Part shown: in pieces, positions 46,282 through 58,174 of the stretch
Layout: every line of letters starts with the position of its first letter
Numbering within the stretch: the stretch's first letter is position 1
DNA from: Distichodus sexfasciatus
Taxonomy: Eukaryota > Chordata > Actinopteri > Characiformes > Distichodontidae
NCBI GenBank assembly: GCA_032718565.1
Contig: JAVGVS010000045.1
Location: 2,254,168-2,318,167 of the forward strand
Direction: 5' to 3'
DNA length: 64,000 nt
The notes under the pieces: model-generated
What the model was told of the DNA's origin: nothing
What the model saw: the letters and a program-made list of their open reading frames with translations, nothing else
The model's database searches: none
Position numbers and translations under genes: made by a program

Positions 46282-46999
46282 TCAGTTCCACAATAAATAA
46301 AGTGCAGGAAGCAAACAAACCAGCAGCGAAGACTTCAAATCTGAGGCTCCAGAGGGCGTTGTGGCGGGAACCCTGGTGGTGATGATGCTGGTGGCGTTGG
46401 GGTTAGGTGACATCGGAGTGGTGACGTTGGCGCTGGTGGAGTTAGTGCTGGATGGGATCAGGGTGGTGGAGTTGTTGCTGGTGGAATTAGTGCTGGATGG
46501 CATCAAGGTGGTGGAGCTGTTGGATGTCAAGTTCTGTGTGGAAATGTTTTTAATGAGTCATTTATTACAGATAAATTTATCAGAGTATTCAACTGTGGAA
46601 AATATCTTAAAGATCAAAGAAAAATCTAAAGTCAAATGGCTGAGCGCTAACAGCATGAGTTCACTCTAAAAAATAATTCACACTTTATTTCCATTCCACC
46701 TTAAAGTCTCTAAAAGCCATAATCTCTTGGAAATACTGGACAAAGATATTTATATATATATATATATCCTATATACATACATATGTATACATTCAGCATT
46801 TAAACAGAATTAAACAATTCAAACCACTCGACCAAATGATCAAACTGACAGATACACTCAATAAATGCAAATCAAACTGATATCTGAACATTTCACAAAG
46901 AAATAAATCTGTGTGGATCTGTCAGCATGTGTGCTTTACCTGTGCCAGGGAGAAGACCAACAGGCCCATGATATAGAATCCCACTGCGACTAATTTCAT
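46282..46999 (-). CDS. Small Ser/Thr/Asn-rich GPI-type surface peptide, CD52-like design
   Basis: Two exons on the - strand: 46999-46940 (20 codons) and 46533-46282, joined at phase 0, 103 residues. Exon 1 is a signal peptide, MKLVAVGFYIMGLLVFSLAQ, with likely cleavage after SLA; exon 2 starts NLTSNSSTT. The mature part carries three 15-16-residue repeats, such as NSTTLIPSSTNSTSA, with many N-x-S/T glycosylation sites and Thr/Ser/Pro. It ends with a GPI-signal-like tail: SGASD followed by hydrophobic SSLLVCLLPALYLLWN. The plan (signal exon, short mucin-like peptide with mature start QN, GPI tail) matches CD52/CAMPATH-1, but homology cannot be shown here. A TATA box lies about 90 bp upstream. 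It would sit on the outer cell surface as a sialomucin; function is unknown. Confidence 0.7.
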
Positions 47000-47086
47000 G
47001 GTGTACAGGGACAAGAACGACTAGGTCAATGTCAATAGTAGTGCAGCAGCGTCAGTCCTGAGCAGCCCGTTACACGTCCGGCCCGC

Positions 47087-47097
47087 TTTATATACAG
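47087..47097 (-). promoter_or_regulatory. TATA box of the small GPI-type gene
   Basis: Reads TGTATATAAAG on the - strand, about 88-98 bp upstream of the ATG. The spacing fits a short 5' UTR of about 60 bp. Confidence 0.6.
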
Positions 47098-50080
47098 CCT
47101 CGCATTGGACACACCCATGTCCTGTCCTCATTCTTCTAGGAAAGTTTTAATGGACAGATCGTTTCCTGCAGACCATACAGGAAATCTAGTACAGAGGCAC
47201 ACGCCTCTGCCATACTTTTATGACTTTTTTACAGCCCTTTTCCATTTTCTCTAGTAAACGGTTACTTGAACCCAAGTCATCTTTATGGGCACTGAGATGA
47301 TTTGCACATCTAATATAGTAAAATCTGAGGTGTGCCGCTCAAAAATGTAAAGACAAGTGAATGTGTGGTATTTTACTGGTCATAAAATCGTAGAAGTCCA
47401 CGCTCATAACGAAAGGTCTGCTGCGAGTTTTATTCTTTATTGTGCCTGGCTAGGTTGTGTTTAGTCTCAACAGTGTTTATATGGTGGTGCTGAAGGTTGT
47501 CAGTCATAAGTGAAACACGATAGTGTGAATGACATTAAATCACTCAACAGTGGACAAGAAAAACGCCGCCGCACCCAAAGTTTAAACTCATGGAGTCTCA
47601 GTGTGAAATGGCAGTTTTTCAGCCTGCGGGTTATATGTTCGCTGGTGGACATCATGTTCAGCCCTTGTGATTGAATGTCTGTGTTATTGTGTCTTTGTGA
47701 TTTTTCTTCAGGTTATTATCACCGCAATGCAAAATGCCTGAACTGTCAACAGAAGTGCATCCAAACTTAAACATCACACGCCATCAGTGTTTGTGTCAAC
47801 ACAACGCCTCCAAAAAAGCAAACTGACAGTGGCGACATATGAAGCTGGAGCTACTAAACTGCAGCATTTCAAATAAGAAGCTGGCATCAGTCCCGGCATA
47901 TCATGGCAGTTTACAGCATGTTGACTCTGGAAAAGTGTTTATGCAAATGGTTTATGTTTTGGGACGGAGATGATAGCCAACCAAGTTCTGGGATGTGTCC
48001 TATGTGACAGAGTGAAGGCCTAAAGGGCTTGTTGTGGTTTGGATCAGACTTTTTATGGTGAATGTGTGTAAAGTGGTTAACAGAAGTGGACACTGTTGTG
48101 GGTCCTGGACTTCAGCTGTAACCCTGATTTATGCAGGAAAAACTGTCTCTGGAGTGGCTTGACCTCTGGATGAGAGTCTGGTAGATGCCGCAATTGAGAA
48201 TATGAACTGCAAACATCATATGATGTTACTCTGGGCTGGGAAAATTCGACGCGAATAATTGGCTACTTACACATGTAAAACGTATAAAATGTCAAGTTAA
48301 TCTGTCAGCAGCACTGGGGCAGTTTGAGGGACTGAGGAGATGCCCGGGTCCAGGAGGAAGTGGACTTGACCTGGTTTAGAACTGTGTATTATTTACACAT
48401 TTTGGGTGAAAGCTACTCTGTTGTTCTGTGTTCAACAACAGAAAAGAATATGAAAGAGTATTTAAGAGGATCCGTTTAACAGCTCTGCTGAAAAGTTCCA
48501 CAGTTTCCAGTAAAATGTGGAAACTCATAAAACAATCATATGACCTTCAGGTGCAGGTGGAGGTATCTGACTCACAGCAGTGAAACTTAATAAAACCTCA
48601 TAAAGTTTTCATGCCATTTTCCAGCACAAACTGTTAAAAGGCTCCAGTTTCATCCTGCTATCCAAAGGCGTGGTGTAGGTTTATTGACACTCTAAATTGC
48701 CCTGTAAGGTGTGTGAATGAGTGTGATGGTGCAAGAGTGTGTGTTGGCACCTGTCCAGGGTTGTTCCCTGCGCTGGGACAGGCGCCGGCCCCACCACAAT
48801 CCCAGTTGGGATTCAGCGGTTCATAATGAATGAATGAATGTGAAATTTATCGAACTGTTAAAAGAAGACTATAGAGCAATGGTCTCAAATGGTGGCCCGA
48901 CAGGTTATATATATCTGGCGCCTCACGTCACAAACGAAAACACACACATGCACTCGCTATGGCCATCTGTGATTAGTGATCTCCACGTCAGTGGGTTGAC
49001 ATCTCCGCTAGCCATTAAGAATGAGTGAAATCTTAACGATAACAGTTAGACTTAGAACTTACTGGATATTATATTCATTCCTCTGTATGTGAAATTAGAA
49101 AAAAGTATGTGTAATTCGTGATACAACTGGAAGTACTTGCATAAAATGCATTGATTACTTTATTTATGAGTGTACTTTATTTCACAGAACCTTATCATGG
49201 CTCCTTCTTCCAGAAAGGCCAGCAGTTTCTTAATAATAAAATAAAAACTTCAGCAGGGCCAAAAAAACAGACACTGTTCTTACTATTTCTAGTAGTTATG
49301 TGTCTGCAAACAGGAACCTTGTATGCAAAAAGCTAAAATAAAGACAATAGTAGGCAAATGAGCTTGTGTAGTAGAAAAAGAAAAGGCAGTAGGGAGAGTA
49401 AAGAAATAAATAAACAATACAAGTAATTATTGTTTATTCATTTCACATTTTGCATGTGATGGAGATTATGGCCCCAGAAAGCGGCTCCTAAATATTTAGG
49501 GTTTAGGTTGGGGTCGGGTGGGCACTCGATTACACCTCTCTGTTTTGACCATACATGTATTTTGAGTTGGCCCTAACTCTGACTTGCTTTTCATAATTTG
49601 GGGAAGCTAATTGGGGAGCACTGCCAGAGAGGATACCATTCCACCCTGAAACTGTCTCTGTGGACTGTTCTGATGAAGTGAAAACTCTACCCTCCCTCTT
49701 TAACAGCTTAAAATCACATCTTATCTCAAAGCATTTGCTAAATGATTCACAACAGGTTGATGCACATTGCAATTTTTATTGATCTGATACAAGAATCACG
49801 CAAATCATAACTTATTATTTAAAAAACTTAACAAGAAAATGCTAAGGTAACAAAATTATTAAATAGAATCAGACAACAGAGCCAATTAAACCAATAGCCA
49901 ATACAGATTTTTGCATAATCAAATTCAGACATTAAAATCTGCAGATAATAAGTATACAAATAAAAAGTCACATTTCTAGATTTCACATTCTGGAATTAAC
50001 AGAAGTTACTTTAATAGCCACATAAACATCAGGAATGTTTCTAAGTTGAGTTTGCATCCATAATCATAAACTAATTATTA
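47098..50080. other. Intergenic region, one SINE fragment
   Basis: A truncated sense SINE lies at 48680-48840: CTAAATTGCCCTGTAAGGTG, GGTTGTTCCCTGCGCTGGGA, ending in (GAAT)n. Elsewhere only AT-rich unique sequence is seen. Short frames near 47911, 48834 and 49530 lack support. Confidence 0.5.
48680..48840 (+). mobile_element. 5'-truncated SINE with GAAT tail
   Basis: Matches the 3' half of the family at 11240-11560 and ends in GAATGAATGAATG. Confidence 0.75.
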
Positions 50081-51101
50081 TTATTTATTCATTTCAGTAA
50101 CATGAAGAATTGAATATAGTAGAAATGATGACATAATAGTGTAATGAGAAGCACCCAGCAGTAAAGGTGTGAGAAGGATGTTGGACGCTGAGTCCAGGTT
50201 GGCGTGGGTTTGGTGTCCAGTGTGCTGCTTAATGCCATGGTGTGGAGCAGCAGAAAGAGATGCGTAGGGCAGCATATCAGAGGAGGGCGCTGATGAAAAA
50301 CCTCCGCTGGTGTTGTTCAAGTTCTTTACAGCCAAAATTTGTTATTGCTTGCAGTTGTTGTTGTTTCAACTGTCTTAATCACAGAGAAATGTACAAAAAC
50401 ATACATGACACAGCCGGACACACTTCATCCTCCCTCTCGCTCACTCTTTCCATCTGTCCATCATATCTCTTCCTCTTTCCTTATTTCTCTTTTTCTCTCT
50501 TACTCACTCATTCCATCCCTCTCTCTCTGCCATCCTCCATCCCTCTCTCTCTTCCTGCATCTGTCTTTCTCTGTCTCTCCATCTCTCACTCTTTTTCATC
50601 TCTCTCTCTCTCTCTCCCCCACCCACTCTCTACATTTAGATTCTGTGTTTCTTTTATTTAGATGAATATATGTCATGTATTTTATTTTTATGAAACATTC
50701 AAATCCAGCCATTTGAATAGCAAATGATGGACCGGACTGTGGGCAGTGACCTTTGGCTGTTATGTAACTCTATCAAGACTGTTTCCTGCTTCCTGCTAAG
50801 AAGACAAACAAACTGCAGCTTAAACACTTAGATCTTTAAGTTTAATGTAAGGTTGTAGATTTATTTCGTCTCTACATGTCTGACTCTCATACTGTTTACT
50901 CTGTAAATTTGGTCCACTAGCGTTTACATTGTTTTCCAGAAGAACTGTAAGTTCAGCTGGAGCTTCATTGTCTCAACTTGAATTATAGAGTTTATTAGCA
51001 TTTGAATAACCTACCTGTAATGTTGAAAGTTGGACTGCCAGACACAGAGCCACCATCACTAACATCCTGCCCCCGAGAGCCGAGATGAACACCATCCTCA
51101 T
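50081..51101 (-). CDS. Second small signal-peptide gene of the array
   Basis: Two exons on the - strand: 51101-51015 and 50323-50081, phase 0, 109 residues (97 if translation begins at the second Met, MLVMVALCLAVQLSTLQ). Exon 1 is a clear signal peptide with donor GTAGGT. Exon 2 begins NLNNTSGG, closely like NLTSNSS of the neighbour, and follows acceptor TGTAAAG. The mature part is Ser/His/Asn-rich with one NNTS site. The end is hydrophobic (ILLTPLLLGAS and IMSSFLLYSILH) and could be a GPI signal or a membrane anchor. The stop codon overlaps AATAAA, a possible poly(A) signal. Shared exon plan, strand and mature start argue for common origin; sequence similarity elsewhere is low. Confidence 0.5.
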
Positions 51102-52208
51102 GTGCACGGGTGCAGTTACGCCTGGACGCAGGTGTGTCAGTGTGTTCATGCTGTGTGAGTATGTGAGCTGACTGGATTCCAACCAAATTTATCTGAGCAG
51201 GTTGGGGTTGTGTGCTGCTTCAGCAAGCACCACCCCTTCACCCACAACCATTACAACCAGGATCTGCTCGCATCTGATGCTGAGTGAGAAGATAATAGAG
51301 AGAAACAGCTACGAATATGACGCGCTCGAAGAACACCGAAGCCTCCAAACTCGGAATGTTCACACACTGCCGCTTCCCCACAAATAAATATACAATAACA
51401 ATCGGCTCGCCATCTTGAGCTTACTTAATTTTACAATCTTTCATGTACATAAGTTTGATTTAAGAGAAAAGCCAGTAACTCTTATAAATGGAGAACTGGT
51501 TGTAACTGGTTTTGCATGATTATGGTGAATCTGGTGTATTCAGCATGAATTTACACATAGACAAAATCAGTGACAATACAAACACCACCTAAAAATGCAC
51601 TGAAATGTTGATTTTGTTTTCAAAAACTATTTGGAAAAGAGCGCCTTGTATTTTTCAGATGTCTACCACCTTTCTTGGGAAAAAACATTGACTATTATAG
51701 CTGGAGAAACAAGTCATTCTTGTGAAGTGATTTTAATTTATTTGTTTTTCTCTAATAACTTACTCCACAACCAGTGCAGTTTAGATTTGTAAGTACAGAT
51801 GGAAGTTTGTGGAGTAAACCGACCTTATGGCTGTTGCAGTTTATACATGTTCAACCCCAAACTGTAACCGCTTGATGTCTCTTTTCACTAGTGACCGGTG
51901 GCTGCTTGTGTGTTTCAGAGCCCAGCAGACCTGCTGGTGTTGAGGTTTGGGTTGGTTTACTTCAAACAGCAAGGACTCTGATATGGTGGTGTGTCTGTAG
52001 CGCTAATATGAGTGTGTGAGACAAAGCAACATTGATGGACTTTTAGCACACATCAATGGCACATTATCAACTGCCAGGTTGAGAGATCAATCAGAATGCA
52101 GAAATATCCAAACAATATTTTTTGGATATATAATACATTGCTGGGCCAAAAACTGACCAGTGATCAAGGGTAAGGGGAATAACTGACATGCTGACCGATG
52201 CAATCATT
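51102..52208. other. Intergenic region, no feature recognised
   Basis: Mostly unique AT-rich sequence; no repeat or exon can be supported. Confidence 0.4.
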
Positions 52209-53399
52209 TGTAACTATAGACCACAACATACAACTGCAGCCAAGTGACTTTACTCCCCATCTTTTAAGAAAACACACTGACCACTTGATACGAATGCTGA
52301 TAAACGGCTGCTTTTAGCATACTGTCCATCGCACAACACAGCGGGCACATTGTTTAGAATTAATATATACAAACTTAAGGCCAGCATTTGTCTAATTTAA
52401 ATATAATTTTGATATAGCACATTTTGTGAACACAAAACCGACAGCAACATGGTAACATGTGTGGAGCCACAAACTAAATGACACACCACTTGATGAAGAC
52501 AAAATTCACTTTTAAGCATCTACAGTTTTTGTTGGTTTGCAGTAAAGCGATCTTCATATGCTGCCACAGACAGTATGGCGCACAGCAGAGCCTGCAGAAT
52601 GCTGCCTCGCCCAACAACACCCAAATTCTGGCAGGAAGAGAAGCAACCGTGGTGAGGGAACATCCCTGCCTAGCGAAAGAAGTGTGTCCCCAAACCCAGT
52701 CGGAGGTGGAGGAGTTGAGGGTTTTGGTGAAGGTGGAGATGTAGGAGGTGCTGCTCTGCGGAGCTACTGACATTGCTGCTGGGTGACGAGGTGGAGTGAG
52801 CCGACTGGGTCATGTTAGTGACGGTGATCGTGACGGAGGTTTCTGAATGAGAGTGTTGGAGTGGCGTGACTGAGGTAGTTGTAGAGACTGATTCTTCCTG
52901 TGTGTGCTAGTGAAAAGATAATAAGAAAATTTAATGTGTGTTTTCAAGTGATCCCGGTGACTTTTAACTGCAGCGTTGTGCTGAGTGACGGGAATCAGTC
53001 TGATGAAGTGCCACAGCCTCAGACATGCCAGAGTGACTGTGAAGTTTGTCAGATCTACTGGATGCTAAGTTTTGCCAGAAATCATAAAAAATAATTCTTA
53101 GTCATTTAATGCTTCAAAAACTCATTTAAAAAGCCCTTCATTTTCATAGCTATTTTTACATGCAAAATTGCTGTAATTTTTTGGTCTACAGATGTTTGAT
53201 CCAGACAAGAGTAAGACACAGCAGTTGTTTAGGGTTTTGCTGATTGGTGCAAGTTCAGTTTGGTAAATGCCGTTTGAATTGGCATATCCAGGATCTGGGT
53301 TGTCTTTGACTCTTCAGTCTGAAAGTGGTATCCATAACAGGTGCCAGGGATGAAGAACATAGACTGAGATGCTGAGTCAAAGTGAAGCCCAGCAGGCCC
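52209..53399. repeat. Segmental duplication, copy A1
   Basis: Begins TGTAACTATAGACCACAACA and ends GTGAAGCCCAGCAGGCC. The same order of sequence recurs at 55437-56716 with substitutions and small indels. It contains exon 2 of the third small gene but not its exon 1. Confidence 0.85.
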
Positions 53400-53725
53400 T
53401 TATCTGATACCATCATGAGCAGAACAAAAGCACCCCTTTGTAACTATGCAACTGAGCCAATACCAATATGTTCACTGTTATAAACAAGTACATACTGGAG
53501 CCATTCTCACTTTTCTGGAATATTCTTTCCACCACTCCAGTACCAGGCTGAGCATCTCAGAGCCACTAGATACATTTTGACAACTCTCAGACCACCGCAC
53601 CCTGACAGGAAGGATGGAGGGGCCCTTTATCAAGACCAGATTCAGGTGTGTTGCTACAGCGCTACATCACTCACCTCAGCGAGCAGCAGCAGGTAGACGG
53701 TGAGCTCGGCTAAGTGTCTCATCAT
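52670..53725 (-). CDS. Third small signal-peptide, Ser/Thr-rich gene of the array
   Basis: Two exons on the - strand: 53725-53675 and 52906-52670, phase 0, 95 residues. Exon 1 encodes the signal peptide MMRHLAELTVYLLLLAE with donor GTGAGT. Exon 2 begins HTQEESVSTTTSVTPL after acceptor CACTAG; CACACAG 9 bp later would serve in the same frame. The mature part has NMTQS and NVSSS glycosylation sites and Ser/Thr/His residues (AHSTSSPSSNVSSSAEQ). It ends LGLGTHFFR with no hydrophobic tail, so it would be secreted. A one-base difference from copy A2 near the stop may have truncated an older, longer frame, so it could be a decaying gene. A TATA box is well placed upstream. Confidence 0.5.
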
Positions 53726-53782
53726 CTCTCTCCCGATGCCACACGTCTCTCCTGGTATCTGTGCTGCACCTGCCTCGTGGCG

Positions 53783-53793
53783 CTTTTATAAGT
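53783..53793 (-). promoter_or_regulatory. TATA box of the third small gene
   Basis: CTTATAAAAG on the - strand, about 60 bp upstream of the ATG, in the same position relative to the gene as at 47087-47097. Confidence 0.6.
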
Positions 53794-53799
53794 AGCCAC

Positions 53800-55168
53800 C
53801 TGCCAAAATGCTAGAGGCGCTTCTCCCTGTGATTTCATTCATATCTGTGTCATTAATTTTTATCGCCAGCCTGTTCACTGTGCTCCGGTGGCTGCTCTTT
53901 GTTCTGAATGGCGCCGACGCCAGAGCGTGCTTTTGCTAGGTGAACGTTACAAAATGATGGAGCTGCCTGGTTAACAATCTCTAAGCCATCTGATATTTAT
54001 GCAGTTGTTCAGATGCAGTTGTACATGTAAGAAATACATACTGAACTGTAGGCATTTCCTCTACATGATCTTTTAGCTTTTGTTTCTTAGACTTGTACAG
54101 CACACCACACACTTTCACTCACTTGCTACAGGAAATGACACAGAGGCAGGTGAGCCATGAGGACAGGGAGAGATGTTTGTACTGGCAGATGGATCAGATA
54201 AGAGCATCAAAACCTTTCTGGACAGTACGATTTTAACAAATTACTGTTAAATGTTGAGAACAAAATTCTCACTGTACCCAAAGCTATGGACCTTAAACTG
54301 CAAATACACATTAATTTGAACAACATGATAGTGTTCTATAAGTGAGAAGTAAATATGTTTGCGTATTAAATTGATCCATATATTCACTGGTAGAATATCA
54401 GAAAACCGTCAGTTATCATCCTTTTGCAGAGCTATCTCTTGAATAAAACAGTTACCATGTAAATGTAATTTCCAGCAAGGCGATACAGATCTCTCTCTCC
54501 CATACACACCCACCCACACACACACACAATAAAGGCTGTATTGTTTCAGTTTTATGATGTATTAATGCTCCTAATTGCACTGATATTGTATCTAAGGTTA
54601 CAGAGTAGCCTTTTAACCTAACCCTAATCTCCTAAAGTCTTTTTCTTGGCCATTCCTAAACACAGCCATTCAAACAACCACACCAATGAGCAAACTGGTC
54701 AATCACACATGGCACCTAACTGCTTTTTAGCTAACTTCAATAATCAGAATTCATATAGACCAGCCCATTGGGACATATTGCCCTCGAGAATAGGTACACA
54801 TAATCAACATACTATTACTAATTTGTATATGTAATCCAAAATTCATTTAGATATACTGTGAATATTGCTTTTTATGCCACAAGCATTCTACACACACAAC
54901 TGTACTAGAATCTTGCAGAATTTCTTAGAAGGAAAACGGATACAGACTAACATCTACATTACTCTTGTTTCATCAAAAGGATTGAAAGACAAGTCTAACG
55001 TGGCGGAACAAACCGAATGTTCAGTAAGGAACATAGAGCAGCAATTATAAATTTGGTTTTATCAAATAATGTTATAAATAAATTTTTGTTGTTGAAAAGC
55101 AAATAAAAATCAATCACATTTGTTTCTCAAGGATATGTGTATTCAGAAATTTCCATGCAACACTTTCT
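53800..55168. other. Intergenic region, no feature recognised
   Basis: AT-rich sequence with a short CACACA tract at about 54505-54530. Small frames near 54646 and 54865 have no splice or similarity support. Confidence 0.4.
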
Positions 55169-55436
55169 CCTTGTAGCATTTCCAGCATACACAATTACGA
55201 GAATCCCCCAAAAGACGTGTTTCAGATTACACATGGCAGTTGGTTAGATTAAAATGTAGGAATGTGAATGAAGTTTTTTGTATTTGGGGCAAATGTTTGA
55301 TTTTGATAAGTGTTTATATAGTTATACATGCTTTGAGTTTACTTTGCAGGATAGGTGAGGTGTTTTTACACCTAGTGTGATTTTGGGAATTGTGTTTAGT
55401 GATTTGAAGTATTAAACCTGTTTGAAGTATTAAACC
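55169..55436. repeat. Direct repeat R1 flanking duplication copy A2
   Basis: Starts CCTTGTAGCATTTCCAGC and holds TTTGGGGCAAATGTTTGATT and GTGTTTATATAGTT. A second copy R2 lies immediately after A2 at about 56713-56976. Confidence 0.85.
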
Positions 55437-56716
55437 TGTAACTATAGACCACAACATACAACCGCACCCACGTTTGACTTTACTCTCTATCTTTTAAGAT
55501 AAAATACTTGAGCACTTGATACAAATGCTGATAAATCTATTGCTTTTGGCATACTGTCCATCGCACAACACAGCAGGCACATTGTTTAGAATTAATATAT
55601 ACAAATTTAAGGCCAGCATTTGTCTAATTTAAGATAATTTGACATAGCACATTTTATGAACATGTCTGACACCAACATGGTAACATGGTGGAGCTACAAA
55701 CTACTGTAAATGACACACCACTGCTGATGGAGATAAAATTCACTTTAAGCACTAGAGTTTTTTGTTGGTTTGCAGTGTGTGTTGCACCTTCATGGCGTTG
55801 CTGCCACAGACAGTATGGCGCACAACAGAGAACCCTGCAGAATGCTGCCTCGCTCCAACAACACCTGCCCTGGCAGGAAGTGGAGCGACCGCTGGTGAGG
55901 GAACATCCCGCCCAGGTGAAGAAGTGTGTCCCCAAACCTAGGGGTCGGAGGTGGAGGAGTTGAGGGTTTGCAGAAGGGGTGGAGGTATAGGGGTGCTGCT
56001 CTGCGGAGCTACTGACATTGCTGCTGGGTGATGAGGTGGAGTGAGCCGACTGGGTCGTGTTAGTGATGGTGATCGTGACGGAAGTTTCTGCATGAGAGTG
56101 TTGGAGTGGCGTGACTGAGGTAGATGTAGAGATATCATTTCTTCCTGTGTGCGCTGGTGAAAAGATAAAATGCAAATTTAAAGTATGTTTTCAAACGATC
56201 CCAGTGACCTTGCAATGCAGCTAAGCAGTTGAGGATGGGAATCAGTCTGATGAAGTGCCACAGCCTCAGACACAGGGTTTGATCTATTGATGCAAAGTTT
56301 TACCAGAAATCACAAAAATAATTCTTAGTCATTGTTACTTAAGGACAAATTGCCATCATCCTTATGGCTCCCATTGATTACTAACAACTTTAGCAGAGTT
56401 GGATACAAAACAACATTTAATGCTTCTTTTTAAAACTCATTAAAAGTCCTTCATTCTCATAGCTATTTTACATGCAAACTGTTTTGTAATTTTTGTCTAC
56501 AGATCCAGACAAGAGAAAGAATGTATTGTGACACACAGCAGTTGTTTAGGGTGTTGCTGATGGATGCGAGATCACTTTGGTAAATGCAGTTTGAACTGGA
56601 ATATTCGGATCTGGGCTTACCTTTTTGACTTCAGTTCAGTGAACTCAGCACAGGTGCCAGGGATGAAGAATATTAGACTGGAGACGCTGTAAGTCAGAGT
56701 GAAGCCCAGCAGGCCT
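55437..56716. repeat. Segmental duplication, copy A2
   Basis: Matches A1 (52209-53399) from TGTAACTATAGACCACAACA to GTGAAGCCCAGCAGGCC. It is bracketed by direct repeats R1 and R2. The break before exon 1 left this copy without a signal-peptide exon. Confidence 0.85.
55654..56160 (-). pseudogene. Broken copy of the third small gene (exon 2 only)
   Basis: The reverse strand has the mucin-like stretch ETSVTITITNTTQSAHSTSS followed by NVSSSAEQH, matching exon 2 at 52906-52670. Before it, 2 extra bases shift the frame relative to the acceptor. Beyond it, the frame runs into Cys-rich sequence (about residues 80-115) instead of stopping. No signal-peptide exon, donor or TATA box accompanies it. Described as a pseudogene on present evidence. 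Confidence 0.6.
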
Positions 56717-56976
56717 TGTAGCATTTCCAGCATACGCACAATTGCGAACTTCAAAAGATGTTAGATTACACATGGCAGTGAGTGGTTGGTTAGATTAAAA
56801 TCTAGGAACGTGAATGACATTTTTGGTATTTGGGGCAAATGTTTGATTTTGATTAGTGTTTATATAGTTGTACATGCCAAGCTTCATTTTGCAGGATAGG
56901 CGAGGTGTTTTGCAATTTGTGTGTGATTTTGTGAATTGTGTTTAGTGATTTGAAGTATTGAGCCTGTTGGCAAAAT
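56713..56976. repeat. Direct repeat R2
   Basis: Second copy of R1, starting CCTTGTAGCATTTCCAGC and ending GAAGTATTGAGCCTG. Confidence 0.85.
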
Positions 56977-57299
56977 TGTGCTTAAGGAACTGAAAAAAAC
57001 CTGTAACAGGTACGGTTTAGACATATCAGGGCAACACTGGGTATTTGTGTATTAGTGTATTTGTCTAATGTATCATCATTTTGACAGGCCTTTTGCTTTT
57101 GTAAAATTTCTTCGAAATCGGCTCTGTTGCCACGTGTAATAAAAACCTACAGGCTGGTTATAAAAAATCACACTATTTTCCTACTGGTTTCTTCATGTCA
57201 TGTGTTGCAATATAAACTATCAGACTTGAACTAAGGTTAACTTGTGTATTGAATTTTCACACACATATTACACAAATGTGCGTACACACCCTGGCCGCC

Positions 57300-57790
57300 C
57301 TTTCGACACTTGGTTCCTCTAAAGGTTTCCTTCCTACTAAAGGAGTTTTTACTTGCCACTGTCGGGCTTAAATGGTTTTAACTCGTTGTTTTAGTGAACG
57401 GGTCGAACCGACTGTGAAGTCTGAACGAATTGATTTTTTAATTATTTTGAAACATTTTAAAACTGATCGCCGGCTGTCTAACATTCAAAAGCATTCTCAT
57501 GATTTTTGATTTATTTTCTTTCATGTTCCGTCTGCGCATGTCTTATCATTTTAGTGCTTATCCAAAACAAAGCCTAAAACAAAAACAAAAAACAAAACCC
57601 TTTACGTTCATTCTTTTGTTCGTCCTTACATTCGTCACTTTTGCGTTCGTAGACTCTTCTTCTGGTGCCGAGAACACCCGAACCTTTGGTCTCTAACTCG
57701 GTGACTTGGTGAACCCGAGCGGGGCGTGGACCTCCTGAAATGAGTTTTGCAGGTTGAATGTCTGTAAATACAACTGAATTGAATTGTGTG
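57300..57790 (+). mobile_element. LINE-type 3' tail, split
   Basis: TTCCTCTAAAGGTTTCCTTC and GGAGTTTTTACTTGCCACTG are typical of a common fish retroposon tail. The last part, ATGTCTGTAAATACAACTGA followed by ATTGAATTG, appears at 57755-57786, so about 390 bp of other sequence separates the halves. The intervening frame (57499-57696) is not supported as a gene. Confidence 0.5.
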
Positions 57791-57870
57791 TGTACAGGGA
57801 GGTTGGCCATCATGACAGTGAGTGAGGCGAGCTCCAGCATGTTGCCAGTTTAATCCACATAACATCACTG

Positions 57871-57928
57871 GACACTACTACTACTACTACTGCTGCTACT
57901 ACTACTACTACTACTACTAATACTAATA

Positions 57929-57961
<33 letters not shown>

Positions 57962-58134
57962 AATAATAATATTAATAATAATAAATTGGGGAATAACCCA
58001 AATTAATTACAGTCAAATATTCAGTCTACAGAAACAAACATAAACAAGGTACTCATCTCCATCACACTCTAGTAAAATGAAATATTTAAATTTGTCCTAA
58101 ACACAATAAACTACTATGCGTTTCTCTTGGCCTA

Positions 58135-58174
<40 letters not shown>

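Noticed and set aside
49530..49772. 80-residue - strand frame between the first two small genes
   Set aside because: No signal peptide, no matching donor or acceptor and no likeness to the array genes.
57499..57696. 65-residue frame with a hydrophobic stretch
   Set aside because: Lies between the two halves of a LINE-type tail, lacks splice or poly(A) context and has a Lys/Gln run from an A-rich tract.
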